This document shows positions 57,210 through 64,000 of a DNA stretch of 64,000 nt, piece by piece. The notes beneath the pieces were generated by a model. The model did not search any database, had not been told where the DNA came from, and worked only from the letters and a program-made list of their open reading frames with translations. The stretch spans positions 1-64,000 of the forward strand of contig JACRPY010000002.1 of the NCBI GenBank assembly GCA_016222945.1, in the 5' to 3' direction. Made by a program: the position numbers and the translations under genes. Each line of letters starts with the position of its first letter. Positions within the stretch are counted from its first letter, which is position 1. The DNA comes from Methanobacterium sp. (GTDB lineage: Archaea > Methanobacteriota > Methanobacteria > Methanobacteriales > Methanobacteriaceae).

Positions 57210-58367
57210 TTGAACGTTTTATGGTATTATGCAATTGCATTCATTGTTATATGGGTTTTAGCCCTATTATTTAAAGATAAATTAAAAATAGACATTAATG
57301 GTCCTCTTTTAATGAGAAGAACCGGCCGGATGAGGGATCTTATTGATAGAATTGCCCAGAAGAGTCCCAGATTCTGGCGAATATTCATGAATATAGGAAT
57401 TCCTGTAGCAGTTTTTTTTATGGCATATACCTTTTATTTAATTATATTAGCTTCTACAATGATATTTCAAGCCCCCCAGGTAGTTCCTATACTGCCTGGA
57501 GTTGATTATCCTGGGAATCCGTTATTTTTACCTCTGGGTTATGGATTAATTGGACTTGTAACCGTAATTATTGTTCATGAATTTGCCCATGGAATTCTTG
57601 CAAGAGTAGAAGGAGTAAAAATTAAATCCATAGGTGTTCTTTTATTCACCATTATACCTGGTGCATTTGTTGAACCCGATGAAGAAGAAGTTAAAAAAGT
57701 TTCCAGGCTTGCAAAACTCAGAATTTACGCCGCAGGATCTATATTTAATCTTAGTCTTGCAGCCATTGCATTGGGAATTCTTTATATATTAAGCAGTTTT
57801 TTCATTCCTGCCGCATTCCACTCTGAAGGAATTACAGTAACAAGCGTGGTTCCAAAAAGCCCGTCAGACGGTATTTTAAAGGAAGGAATGATTATTTACA
57901 ATATAAATGGTCAAGATATAAAAAATATCACCGAATATGCGCAACTTAGAAATAATACAAAAATTGGTGATATTTTAACCTTTAAAACGAACCAGGGAAC
58001 TTTTACCATTAAAACATTGCCCAATCCCAATAATTCAACTTTAGCTTATGCTGGATTTAGGTCTGCAGATAATTTAGTTTTAAATAAAGGTGTTTCTAAC
58101 ACTTATGGAGATATAATTCCATGGATCCTTTTCTATCTTAAAGAATTATTTACATGGATAGGTATATTAAATCTCGCTGTTGGAACAATCAATTTACTTC
58201 CAATAAAACCTTTAGATGGAGGATTAATCTTTGAAGAGCTTTTAGGCTATAAATTATCCAAAGAAACTGTTAGACCAATAGTTAACACTATATCATATGT
58301 TTTAATCGCGATTTTAGTGGTGAATATTGTTTATGGAATTGGAAGAGGTATTCTACTTTCAATTTAA
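57210..58367 (+). CDS. Site-2 protease family intramembrane metalloprotease (M50) with PDZ domain
   Basis: 385 residues. Zinc-binding HEFAHG at about residue 122, a PDZ-like domain (VTSVVPKSPSDGILKEGMIIYNING, about 210-280) and the third ligand in NLLPIKPLDGGLIFEELLG. About six to seven helices. Such proteases cut membrane-bound regulators or leftover signal peptides. TTG start after GGTGAT. The stop overlaps the convergent zinc-ribbon gene by 4 nt. Substrate unknown. Confidence 0.9.
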   Translation: MNVLWYYAIAFIVIWVLALLFKDKLKIDINGPLLMRRTGRMRDLIDRIAQKSPRFWRIFMNIGIPVAVFFMAYTFYLIILASTMIFQAPQVVPILPGVDYPGNPLFLPLGYGLIGLVTVIIVHEFAHGILARVEGVKIKSIGVLLFTIIPGAFVEPDEEEVKKVSRLAKLRIYAAGSIFNLSLAAIALGILYILSSFFIPAAFHSEGITVTSVVPKSPSDGILKEGMIIYNINGQDIKNITEYAQLRNNTKIGDILTFKTNQGTFTIKTLPNPNNSTLAYAGFRSADNLVLNKGVSNTYGDIIPWILFYLKELFTWIGILNLAVGTINLLPIKPLDGGLIFEELLGYKLSKETVRPIVNTISYVLIAILVVNIVYGIGRGILLSI

Positions 58368-58552
58368 TTTTTTTTCTTTTTTTCACAATTAAAACAAAAA
58401 TATGTTGCCCTATTAGTTTTGAAAATCTTGCCACATTCTTTACACATCACCTGTCTAAGCTGCGAACCTGCTCTTTCTACAGCTCTATCCTGGCATTGGC
58501 ACCTTATTCCAACCATTATCTTTGATTCTCTAGTTTTTTTCCTCTTAACCAT
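58364..58552 (-). CDS. Small zinc-ribbon protein (paralogue 1)
   Basis: 62 residues: basic N-terminus, CQCQ, then CKECGKIFKTNRATYFCFNC, a CxxC...CxxC zinc ribbon, and a Lys tail. Resembles the protein at 63549-63707 (CEKCDKVFKTDKDEYICPDC). It ends the DsrE-like operon, 8 nt after the TusB-like gene. A role in RNA or protein binding is possible; unknown. Confidence 0.7.
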   Translation of the reverse strand: MVKRKKTRESKIMVGIRCQCQDRAVERAGSQLRQVMCKECGKIFKTNRATYFCFNCEKKKKN

Positions 58553-58560
58553 TATACCCT

Positions 58561-58884
58561 CTAGAAACTTAAAATCTGGTCAAATTTTTCCATTATATTT
58601 ATAACTAAATCATCGTAACCTTCAAGTAGCATTATTCCACCTATTAAATCGTCTTTTTCAATGCCTCTGGCTTTTAAGTCACCTGAATTTGCATAAATTT
58701 GCGTATTTTCAATTAATTTTTCTATTTCACCCTGATTTGAATGTCCTTTCCTTGCACTAAACACTCCATTACCTATAAAATAAATAGAAATTTCTTCCTT
58801 TCCATGATATATATTCGCAAATTCCAGGAATGTTTTAAATCCTTCTTCTGCAGGAGTTTTAGTTAAAATAAGTCCAATATGCAT
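58561..58884 (-). CDS. DsrE/DsrH (TusB)-like sulfur-relay protein
   Basis: 107 residues with the compact DsrE/F/H fold: HIGLILTKTPAEEGFKTFLEFA, IYFIGNGVFSARKG, ANSGDLKARGIEKDDLIGGIMLLEGYDDLV. It lacks the cysteine used by the catalytic subunit, as TusB-like partners often do. Part of an operon with two further DsrE-like genes and an Fe-S protein, so a multi-subunit sulfur carrier is likely, for tRNA thiolation or cofactor sulfur. Confidence 0.7.
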   Translation of the reverse strand: MHIGLILTKTPAEEGFKTFLEFANIYHGKEEISIYFIGNGVFSARKGHSNQGEIEKLIENTQIYANSGDLKARGIEKDDLIGGIMLLEGYDDLVINIMEKFDQILSF

Positions 58885-58937
58885 GTTGTATTCCCTTATT
58901 GAGTGTCTATTTATAAAAATTATCTTTTTTTCATTGA

Positions 58938-59552
58938 TTATGATTTCCAGCCGAGTATTTCCATTATTTGGATTCCTACTGTAGATTTAAGGCATTTTAC
59001 ATTATTCATATATCCCATTTCATGTAAAAGCATGCATTCATTGAGTTTACACTCTCCTGAAAGTAGTTTCATTGCAAATGCCATGCATGTTTTTTCCCCA
59101 CATTCTTCACAGTCAGTTTGAGGCAGGCAGCTATAAATTGAAAGAGGACCTATTTTAGACAATTTTTCCTTTATTAACCTATAATCTACTGATTTTCCCT
59201 CTTTATGTTCTACATGTGTTTCGTTTATTATGGCTGTTATTTCTTTGATTATTTCAATAGATTCCTCTTTGGTGTTGGTTTTGTTCATACTGACTTTTCC
59301 AGAGGGATAAATCGTTATAAGTCGCTCGTAGATAGAAAGAGTTATAACATTTTTCTTTTCAAGATAATTCACCTTTCCTGGAGGGAATTTCGCCATAAGA
59401 AGAGGTAAAACATGATGAAGTTCACTGTCAAGCTCCATTAATACACTTATCTGCCCTTCAGATATTATACATGGCTTTATATTTTTAATTACAACTTTTT
59501 TTACCAGTACTCCATCCTCAAATAAGTCATATTCCAATTCTTCCATTTCCAT
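58938..59552 (-). CDS. Fe-S cluster (PF04060-like) protein of the sulfur-relay operon
   Basis: 204 residues. The C-terminal segment CLPQTDCEECGEKTCMAFAMKLLSGEC...ECMLL is the four-cysteine Fe-S motif found in the RnfB/CdhE-type domain. The N-terminal half is beta-rich (ELEYDLFEDGVLVKKVVIKNI...) with YPSGKVSMNKTNTKEESIEII resembling TATA-like folds. GGGGGA lies 7 nt before the ATG. Sits between DsrE-like genes, so it may supply electrons to the relay. Function not established. Confidence 0.7.
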   Translation of the reverse strand: MEMEELEYDLFEDGVLVKKVVIKNIKPCIISEGQISVLMELDSELHHVLPLLMAKFPPGKVNYLEKKNVITLSIYERLITIYPSGKVSMNKTNTKEESIEIIKEITAIINETHVEHKEGKSVDYRLIKEKLSKIGPLSIYSCLPQTDCEECGEKTCMAFAMKLLSGECKLNECMLLHEMGYMNNVKCLKSTVGIQIMEILGWKS

Positions 59553-59610
59553 TATTTATTCCCCCAACCACCATAACCTTTATAAACCATTAAATATCAA
59601 ATTAAGCTTT

Positions 59611-59961
59611 CTAAATTTTTATAACCACTTCTTTAGACTTAGATAATTCATAAAGCTCATTATCATCGATTATTTCAATAGTTTCCATTAAATCTTCTTT
59701 ATGAATACCTCTTTCTTTAAGGGAATTATTATAAACAAATATATTCCCTTCAGGGAATATTAGATAGGTTAGTTCTCCAACACCTGGAAATTTAAGTCCT
59801 TCTGAATTTTGATTATCAATGGCCGCATATACTCCATCTTCAATTAAAACAACATCCGCTACTAGCTGCCTGTTTAAACAAGCTATTTCTACAAAAAATC
59901 CGCTAAAAGCATCTTCATATCCATATGGAGCTTTGTTTATTATTATCAAAACTGAATTCAT
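59611..59961 (-). CDS. DsrE/DsrF (TusC)-like sulfur-relay protein
   Basis: 116 residues: SVLIIINKAPYGYEDAFSGFFVEIACLNRQLVADVVLIEDGVYAAIDNQ is the DsrF/TusC core (region 3-51), followed by LKERGIHKEDLMETIEIIDDNELYEL. No catalytic cysteine in the position used by TusD. Encoded 22 nt downstream of the TusD-like gene. Confidence 0.7.
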   Translation of the reverse strand: MNSVLIIINKAPYGYEDAFSGFFVEIACLNRQLVADVVLIEDGVYAAIDNQNSEGLKFPGVGELTYLIFPEGNIFVYNNSLKERGIHKEDLMETIEIIDDNELYELSKSKEVVIKI

Positions 59962-59983
59962 GATTATCAGCTTTTTTTTAGAT

Positions 59984-60355
59984 TTATCCTAAACTTATAA
60001 CTTTATCACTCGTTTTAATCCATTCAGGAATGTCATAAACAGTGGTTATAGTTATTCCCTGTATATATGGGAATTTAGCATCACATGCATAACCTCTTGC
60101 TGTTGCACACCTTACACAGGCCCTTATATCTGCGCCCATTTCCACCAGGGCCTTATATTTTTCTAATACATTAGGAAATGAGTGTGGATTCTGTCCTTTA
60201 CGTGGTATATGGGTTGCATCCATGTATAAAAACATGTTAACATTATATTTATTATTTAAAGCACTTTTAGCAATTTCATGGGCCATATCTGCATATTGGG
60301 AGCGGTACGGGCCTTCTGTTAATATTATGGTCAATGTTTTGGTGCTTTCTTCCAT
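59984..60355 (-). CDS. DsrE (TusD)-like sulfurtransferase subunit
   Basis: 123 residues. LTIILTEGPYRSQYADMAHEIAKSAL and NVNMFLYMDATHIPRKGQNPH give the DsrE fold; ADIRACVRCATARGY contains the cysteine that would carry persulfide sulfur, with a second nearby. First gene of the relay operon (TusD-like, TusC-like, Fe-S protein, TusB-like, zinc ribbon). Confidence 0.78.
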   Translation of the reverse strand: MEESTKTLTIILTEGPYRSQYADMAHEIAKSALNNKYNVNMFLYMDATHIPRKGQNPHSFPNVLEKYKALVEMGADIRACVRCATARGYACDAKFPYIQGITITTVYDIPEWIKTSDKVISLG

Positions 60356-60501
60356 GATTTAATATAATCTCTTTTAAAATAAATAATTGTCCATGAATAA
60401 TAATGAAGAATATAAAAGCTCATATTAAATTATTGCAAAATAATTCATAAATTCAATTAAAAAAAAGGAGTTAAAGTATTTTAAAGATGACTCAATTTAA
60501 A

Positions 60502-61578
60502 CTAATTTTTAAAATAACGTCTTTGGAAAATCAATGCAACATTAACAAGACCTATAAGCACTGGGACCTCAATTAATGGCCCTATAACTGCTGCAAACGC
60601 GACCCCTGAACCTATTCCAAAAATTGCAACAGCAACTGCTATTGCCAGTTCAAAATTGTTACTTGCAGCTGTAAAGGATATTGTTGCAGTTTTTGAATAA
60701 TCTGCCCCTATTTTATATCCTAGATAAAATGTTATAAAAAACATTATTACAAAGTAAAAAAGGAGCGGAATTGCAATACGTACAACATCCAGCGGGATTT
60801 GAATTATAAAATTTCCTTTGAGGCTGAACATCACTACAATTGTAAATAGTAATGCTATTAATGTAATGGGGCTAATTTTAGGAATAAATTGGTTTTGATA
60901 CCATTCTTTACCTTTATTTTTTATTAAAACAAATCTTGTAAGCATTCCTGCTAAAAAGGGAATACCTAAATATATAAATACACTTTGAGCTATTTGCAAT
61001 ATGCTGACATTTACAATACTTCCTTCTAATCCCAATAATGGTGGCAGGACTGTAATAAATACATAAGCATAAACACTGTAGAAAAGTACCTGAAATACGC
61101 TATTAAAAGCTACAAGACCTGCAGCATATTCAGTATCACCTTTTGCAAGTTCATTCCACACGATCACCATTGCAATACAAGGAGCTATTCCAATTAAAAT
61201 TAAACCCACCATATATTCTGGATATCCCCTAAGGAAAACTATTGCCAAAATAAACATTAATATTGGTGCAATTATCCAGTTCTGGAAAAGTGCCAGCCCT
61301 AATATCTTCCAATCTCTAAATACATCCCCTAATTCTTCATATTTAACCTTAGCAAGAGGCGGGTACATCATCAAAATTAGGCCAATGGCAATAGGTATAC
61401 TTGTTGTTCCAACTTGAAACTGATTGATAAATGATTCCACGCCAGGAATAAAATAACCTAAAGACACTCCAATAACCATTGCCAGGAAAATCCATAGTGT
61501 TAAATATTTATCAAGGAAACTAAGCCCTTTAGCATCGTATGTTCGCCCTTTAACATCACCAGGATTACTTTTTGACAT
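60502..61578 (-). CDS. acr3: Arsenite efflux permease ACR3
   Basis: 358 residues, ten helices of the BASS/ACR3 family. LTLWIFLAMVIGVSLGYFIPGV, IGLILMMYPPLAKVKYEEL, GIAPCIAMVIVWNELAKGDTEY (with the essential Cys) and FTAASNNFELAIAVAVAIFG are family signatures. Exports arsenite with the proton gradient. Last gene of the ars operon. Start at ATG 61578 with GAGGT upstream; a longer frame exists but lacks such a site. Confidence 0.93.
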   Translation of the reverse strand: MSKSNPGDVKGRTYDAKGLSFLDKYLTLWIFLAMVIGVSLGYFIPGVESFINQFQVGTTSIPIAIGLILMMYPPLAKVKYEELGDVFRDWKILGLALFQNWIIAPILMFILAIVFLRGYPEYMVGLILIGIAPCIAMVIVWNELAKGDTEYAAGLVAFNSVFQVLFYSVYAYVFITVLPPLLGLEGSIVNVSILQIAQSVFIYLGIPFLAGMLTRFVLIKNKGKEWYQNQFIPKISPITLIALLFTIVVMFSLKGNFIIQIPLDVVRIAIPLLFYFVIMFFITFYLGYKIGADYSKTATISFTAASNNFELAIAVAVAIFGIGSGVAFAAVIGPLIEVPVLIGLVNVALIFQRRYFKN

Positions 61579-61630
61579 AAATAAACCTCTTTTTGCTAAA
61601 ATAATCAATGAACGAGAAAAATACAAACAA

Positions 61631-62287
61631 TTAATTCTCTTTTTTCTTTTTTATTGCATTTTCGAATGCTTCTTTATGAAAATTAGCTGCCATTTCCTTT
61701 TTACACTCGTCATCAGCGAATAATCTCATTTTTGGAGCTCTACAAGGATAATGTTGCAGTTTAAGACCTGCTTTAATTGGTAAATCTTCTAAGTCTTGTC
61801 CAATCATTTCTTCAGCCACAAAAAATGTTGATCCACATGGGGAGGACCTTAAAACTTCTATATCCACTATTTTATCTCCCTGGCAATTTACTTTGACAAT
61901 TGGCCTTCCAAATTTAGATACAAATTCATCAAATACTGGATTTCCATTTTCTTGAAGATCACACATGTTTTCAGGACATGTAACATTTCCAAATCGTTCC
62001 ACCTGATTTTTAAAGCCATCTCCCCTCCATGCAGCCACTATTATCCATTTTACCTTATCATGAAGCAGTTCAACAAGATCAAGGGTGAGATCGGGGTGTA
62101 GTGTATAGGTTATCAGTATGTCTGCACCTCGAATTTCTTTAAGGGCATCTTCCGGGATTTCAATATCATCGGCAAACATGGAAGTCGGCTGTTCAAGCTC
62201 TATAAACTCTGTATCGAATTCTTTGCTTATGTGGTCATATGCACGTTCCCCATAAGGACCATCTGTTACGATTACAATTTTTAACAT
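61631..62287 (-). CDS. DUF166 family protein in the ars operon
   Basis: 218 residues. IVTDGPYGERAYDHISKEF, DILITYTLHPDLTLDLVELLHDKVKWIIVAAWRGDG and RSSPCGSTFFVAEEMIG...YPCRAPKMRLF fit the archaeal DUF166 family (sometimes mislabelled as thymidylate synthase). Several conserved cysteines (CPENMCDL, SSPCGST, YPCRAP) could bind a metal or arsenical. Lies between arsC and acr3 (27 and 52 nt gaps), so a link to arsenic handling is suggested by context only. Confidence 0.7.
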   Translation of the reverse strand: MLKIVIVTDGPYGERAYDHISKEFDTEFIELEQPTSMFADDIEIPEDALKEIRGADILITYTLHPDLTLDLVELLHDKVKWIIVAAWRGDGFKNQVERFGNVTCPENMCDLQENGNPVFDEFVSKFGRPIVKVNCQGDKIVDIEVLRSSPCGSTFFVAEEMIGQDLEDLPIKAGLKLQHYPCRAPKMRLFADDECKKEMAANFHKEAFENAIKKKKEN

Positions 62288-62314
62288 ATTTTTATCTCCT
62301 ACGCCCTATTTGAA

Positions 62315-62743
62315 TTATTTAATTTCATCTACTAACGAATTTCGTATCCAATCATTAATTTCATCCCGTATAGCCCTAAATAACTTTAATTTTGCTTTTT
62401 TATCGCCGCCAAATGATTTGGGATCATTAAATCCGTGATAAATGTGTTTTTTACCCTTTAAAAACGTAGGGCATGAACCTTCTTCATCTCCACATAACGA
62501 TACTACATAGTCAAATTCATATTCCTGGAATTCCTTCAGGCTTTTGGATCGGTTTAAAGATGTATCAATCCCTATTTCTTCTAAAACTTTTATTGTAAGA
62601 GGATTGATTTCTTTAGGATCAGACCCTGCACTATAAACTTCATAATATTCCCCATAAGCTTGTTTAAATATGCTTTCAGCCATTTGTGATCTTCCAGAAT
62701 TATTTTTGCAGATGAAAATGATTTTTTTCTTATTAAAAGTCAT
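62315..62743 (-). CDS. arsC: Arsenate reductase (low-molecular-weight phosphatase type)
   Basis: 142 residues. The P-loop CKNNSGRSQ (CX5R with Ser) near residue 11, further cysteine in VVSLCGDEEGSCP and YHGFNDPKSFGG are those of thioredoxin-type ArsC. Reduces arsenate to arsenite for export by ACR3 encoded in the same unit. Confidence 0.9.
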   Translation of the reverse strand: MTFNKKKIIFICKNNSGRSQMAESIFKQAYGEYYEVYSAGSDPKEINPLTIKVLEEIGIDTSLNRSKSLKEFQEYEFDYVVSLCGDEEGSCPTFLKGKKHIYHGFNDPKSFGGDKKAKLKLFRAIRDEINDWIRNSLVDEIK

Positions 62744-62765
62744 TTAATCCCCTGATTATAAATGA

Positions 62766-63140
62766 TTAATCTGTCATTTCATTGATCTTCTTTTTAATTT
62801 CTAAAACGCATTCTTCGCCAGATTCTCCCAGTCGAGCTACATCTCCCGGCTGCATATTCTTTTCTTGAAGAGGAGTCATTACATTCATGCTTTTAGCTAC
62901 TTTAACTCCTTTATTTTCCATTATTTTATTCACACACTGGTGTTCACAGCCATTAACTGCAATTATGGGATATTTTTTTATCATATCTTTGAAACCTTCT
63001 TTATCTGCCGAAGTAGCAGTTATACAAATAGATATGATGTTTGAAGATTCTTCTACTGTGTCTGAACATGATGCCCGTGCAATTAAGCCATATGGGCTCA
63101 TTCCATTGCAGGGACACAGTGCAATTTTATCTTTTTCCAT
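62766..63140 (-). CDS. DGC-domain zinc-binding protein
   Basis: 124 residues with many cysteines in the DGC pattern: ALCPCNGMSPYGLIARASCSDTVEES, SICITATSADKEGF and VNGCEHQCVNKIM. DGC proteins are predicted metal-binding, function unknown. Encoded between arsR and arsC, 22 nt from arsC; may bind arsenic or supply a thiol. Confidence 0.78.
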   Translation of the reverse strand: MEKDKIALCPCNGMSPYGLIARASCSDTVEESSNIISICITATSADKEGFKDMIKKYPIIAVNGCEHQCVNKIMENKGVKVAKSMNVMTPLQEKNMQPGDVARLGESGEECVLEIKKKINEMTD

Positions 63141-63180
63141 TTTTTGACTCCTTTTATATCATAATAACCAATATTTGAAG

Positions 63181-63531
63181 TTATATCTCTAAATTTTCAA
63201 TATATTCTAACAGATTATTATTTGAGAGTTTGTAATGAATCCAAAGTCCTTCTTTACGACCTTGAATAAATCCTGCCTTTTTTAAAACATTTAAATGATG
63301 AGATATGGTAGATTGAGGTTTATTTAGTGCCATTATTATTTCACATACACATAACTCGCCGCCCTGTAAAATATAGAGAATTTTAAGGCGAGTAGGATCA
63401 GAAAGAGCCTTGATATTTTCAGATTTATCTTCAATATCATTATCAGAAGGAATTTTTGACAATAACTTTTCTAAATTCTCCATTTGTTCACTGCATGGCT
63501 CATCTTTTCCGTTTATTTGACATGTCTTCAC
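63181..63531 (-). CDS. arsR: ArsR-family metalloregulator
   Basis: 116 residues. Winged helix with ELCVCEIIMALNKPQSTISHHLNVLKKAGF; the CVC pair at the start of the recognition region is the arsenic/antimony sensing site. An additional cysteine pair lies at the N-terminus (CQINGKDEPC). Represses ars genes until metal binds. Located directly upstream of the DGC/arsC/DUF166/acr3 genes. Confidence 0.9.
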   Translation of the reverse strand: MKTCQINGKDEPCSEQMENLEKLLSKIPSDNDIEDKSENIKALSDPTRLKILYILQGGELCVCEIIMALNKPQSTISHHLNVLKKAGFIQGRKEGLWIHYKLSNNNLLEYIENLEI

Positions 63532-63548
63532 ATAATCACCTTAAATTT

Positions 63549-63707
63549 TCAACTTTTATTTTGACAATCAGGACAAATATATTCATCTTTATCTGTTTTA
63601 AACACCTTATCACACTTTTCACATATGGCTTCTTTAAGATGAGACTGCTTTTGTACTGCTATTCCCCACTTACATGAAATTGCGCCTCTGCTGTGGGTAT
63701 TTTTCAT
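63549..63707 (-). CDS. Small zinc-ribbon protein (paralogue 2)
   Basis: 52 residues from ATG 63707, which is 6 nt from GGGAT (an ATG at 63737 has only weak GATGAT). CEKCDKVFKTDKDEYICPDC is the zinc ribbon; the head KNTHSRGAISCKWG has an extra Cys. Paralogous to the 62-residue protein at 58364-58552, which ends the neighbouring sulfur-relay operon. It precedes arsR by 17 nt. Function unknown. Confidence 0.7.
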   Translation of the reverse strand: MKNTHSRGAISCKWGIAVQKQSHLKEAICEKCDKVFKTDKDEYICPDCQNKS

Positions 63708-63808
63708 TTTTATCCCTTTATTTTCTTTTTCAACCATCTAATCATCTTATTTTAGGAGTTTAATTTTTTTTAATGTACTCTTTAATTCATCATGTCGCAC
63801 ATAGCTAA

Positions 63809-64000
63809 TTACTCTGAACAGCACTTATTTTTATTTTTTTCCATTAATTTAGTATTCATTTTATCAAATTTATTTTTAACGTGCTCATATCCTTTTTTAT
63901 CAAATGGACATTCTTCTATACAATATGTACATCCTTGACTGCAACCTATACACCGTTTTTGTATAAATTCGGTTTCTTTACCGCCACAACAAGTTTCTTT
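63809..64000 (-). CDS. Cys-rich protein, partial (runs off the window)
   Basis: The minus strand has an open frame from the window edge to TAA at 63809-63811, 63 residues seen: KETCCGGKETEFIQKRCIGC, then SQGCTYCIEECPFDKKGYEHV, a Lys-rich helix and KCCSE at the end. The CxxCxxxCxxCxxxCP pattern suggests an Fe-S cluster or zinc site. It lies upstream of the small zinc ribbon and arsR on the same strand. The N-terminus is outside the window, so the family cannot be named. Confidence 0.55.
   Translation of the reverse strand, partial: KETCCGGKETEFIQKRCIGCSQGCTYCIEECPFDKKGYEHVKNKFDKMNTKLMEKNKNKCCSE

Overview
The window is a low-GC archaeal chromosome segment, most probably from a hydrogenotrophic methanogen of the order Methanobacteriales (a Methanobacterium-like mesophile). 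This is inferred from the gene content: heterodisulfide reductase subunit A, a methanogenesis-marker-11-type protein, a dihydromethanopterin-reductase-like flavoprotein, archaeal-type methionine adenosyltransferase, a single-chain multi-OB-fold RPA beside RadA, a tandem PurE, and a secreted Lys-rich transglutaminase-like protein. Genes have strong GGAGG/GGTGAT ribosome-binding sites and short AT-rich TATA-box promoters. I saw no tRNA, rRNA, CRISPR array or intact transposon.

Layout. 1-31 kb is a housekeeping region: secreted PepSY-like protein, UbiD decarboxylase, tandem PurE, glycosyltransferase, marker 11, ribH, cysteine desulfurase, leuCDB, MarR regulator, RPA, radA, DUF308 protein, a broken auxin-efflux-type carrier, hdrA, glyA, flavoprotein, HEAT protein, DUF192, mat, a candidate structured RNA, ileS, purL and a dolichol-kinase-like protein. 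30-37 kb has an M14-like exported protein, two unknown proteins, an ABC-2 exporter and msrA. 37-54 kb is an accessory metal-handling region: cbiM-cbiN-cbiQ with a decayed cbiO, an ExbB/ExbD-like proton-channel set with a DUF2162 membrane protein, a giant surface-anchored CobN-like protein, a second CbiM with two small exported partners, and a giant surface-anchored double-FmdE protein. 54-58 kb has a TIR-like protein, the transglutaminase-like protein, moeA and a site-2 protease. 58-64 kb carries a DsrE/Tus-like sulfur-relay operon and an arsenic-resistance operon, all on the minus strand.

The most notable system is at 40.6-54 kb. Five copies of a fixed-spacing operator (TAATAC-N14-nTATTATTAC) overlap TATA boxes in front of the DUF2162/ExbB/DUF2149 operon, the CobN-like gene, the FmdE-like gene, a small gene and a stretch that encodes no protein but folds into several hairpins. 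The CobN-like and FmdE-like proteins share a signal peptide layout and an AYEVSK-plus-membrane-helix C-terminus, so they look like partners on the cell surface. I infer a co-regulated, proton-motive-force-coupled system for capture of a metal or tetrapyrrole at the envelope, feeding CbiM-type permeases.

A second pattern is that six genes have no ATG, GTG or TTG at the position their Shine-Dalgarno sequence dictates; an ATA or ATT sits there, 7-8 nt downstream, opening a textbook signal peptide or first membrane segment. A third is a family of perfect 3-nt-loop hairpins scattered in intergenic DNA.
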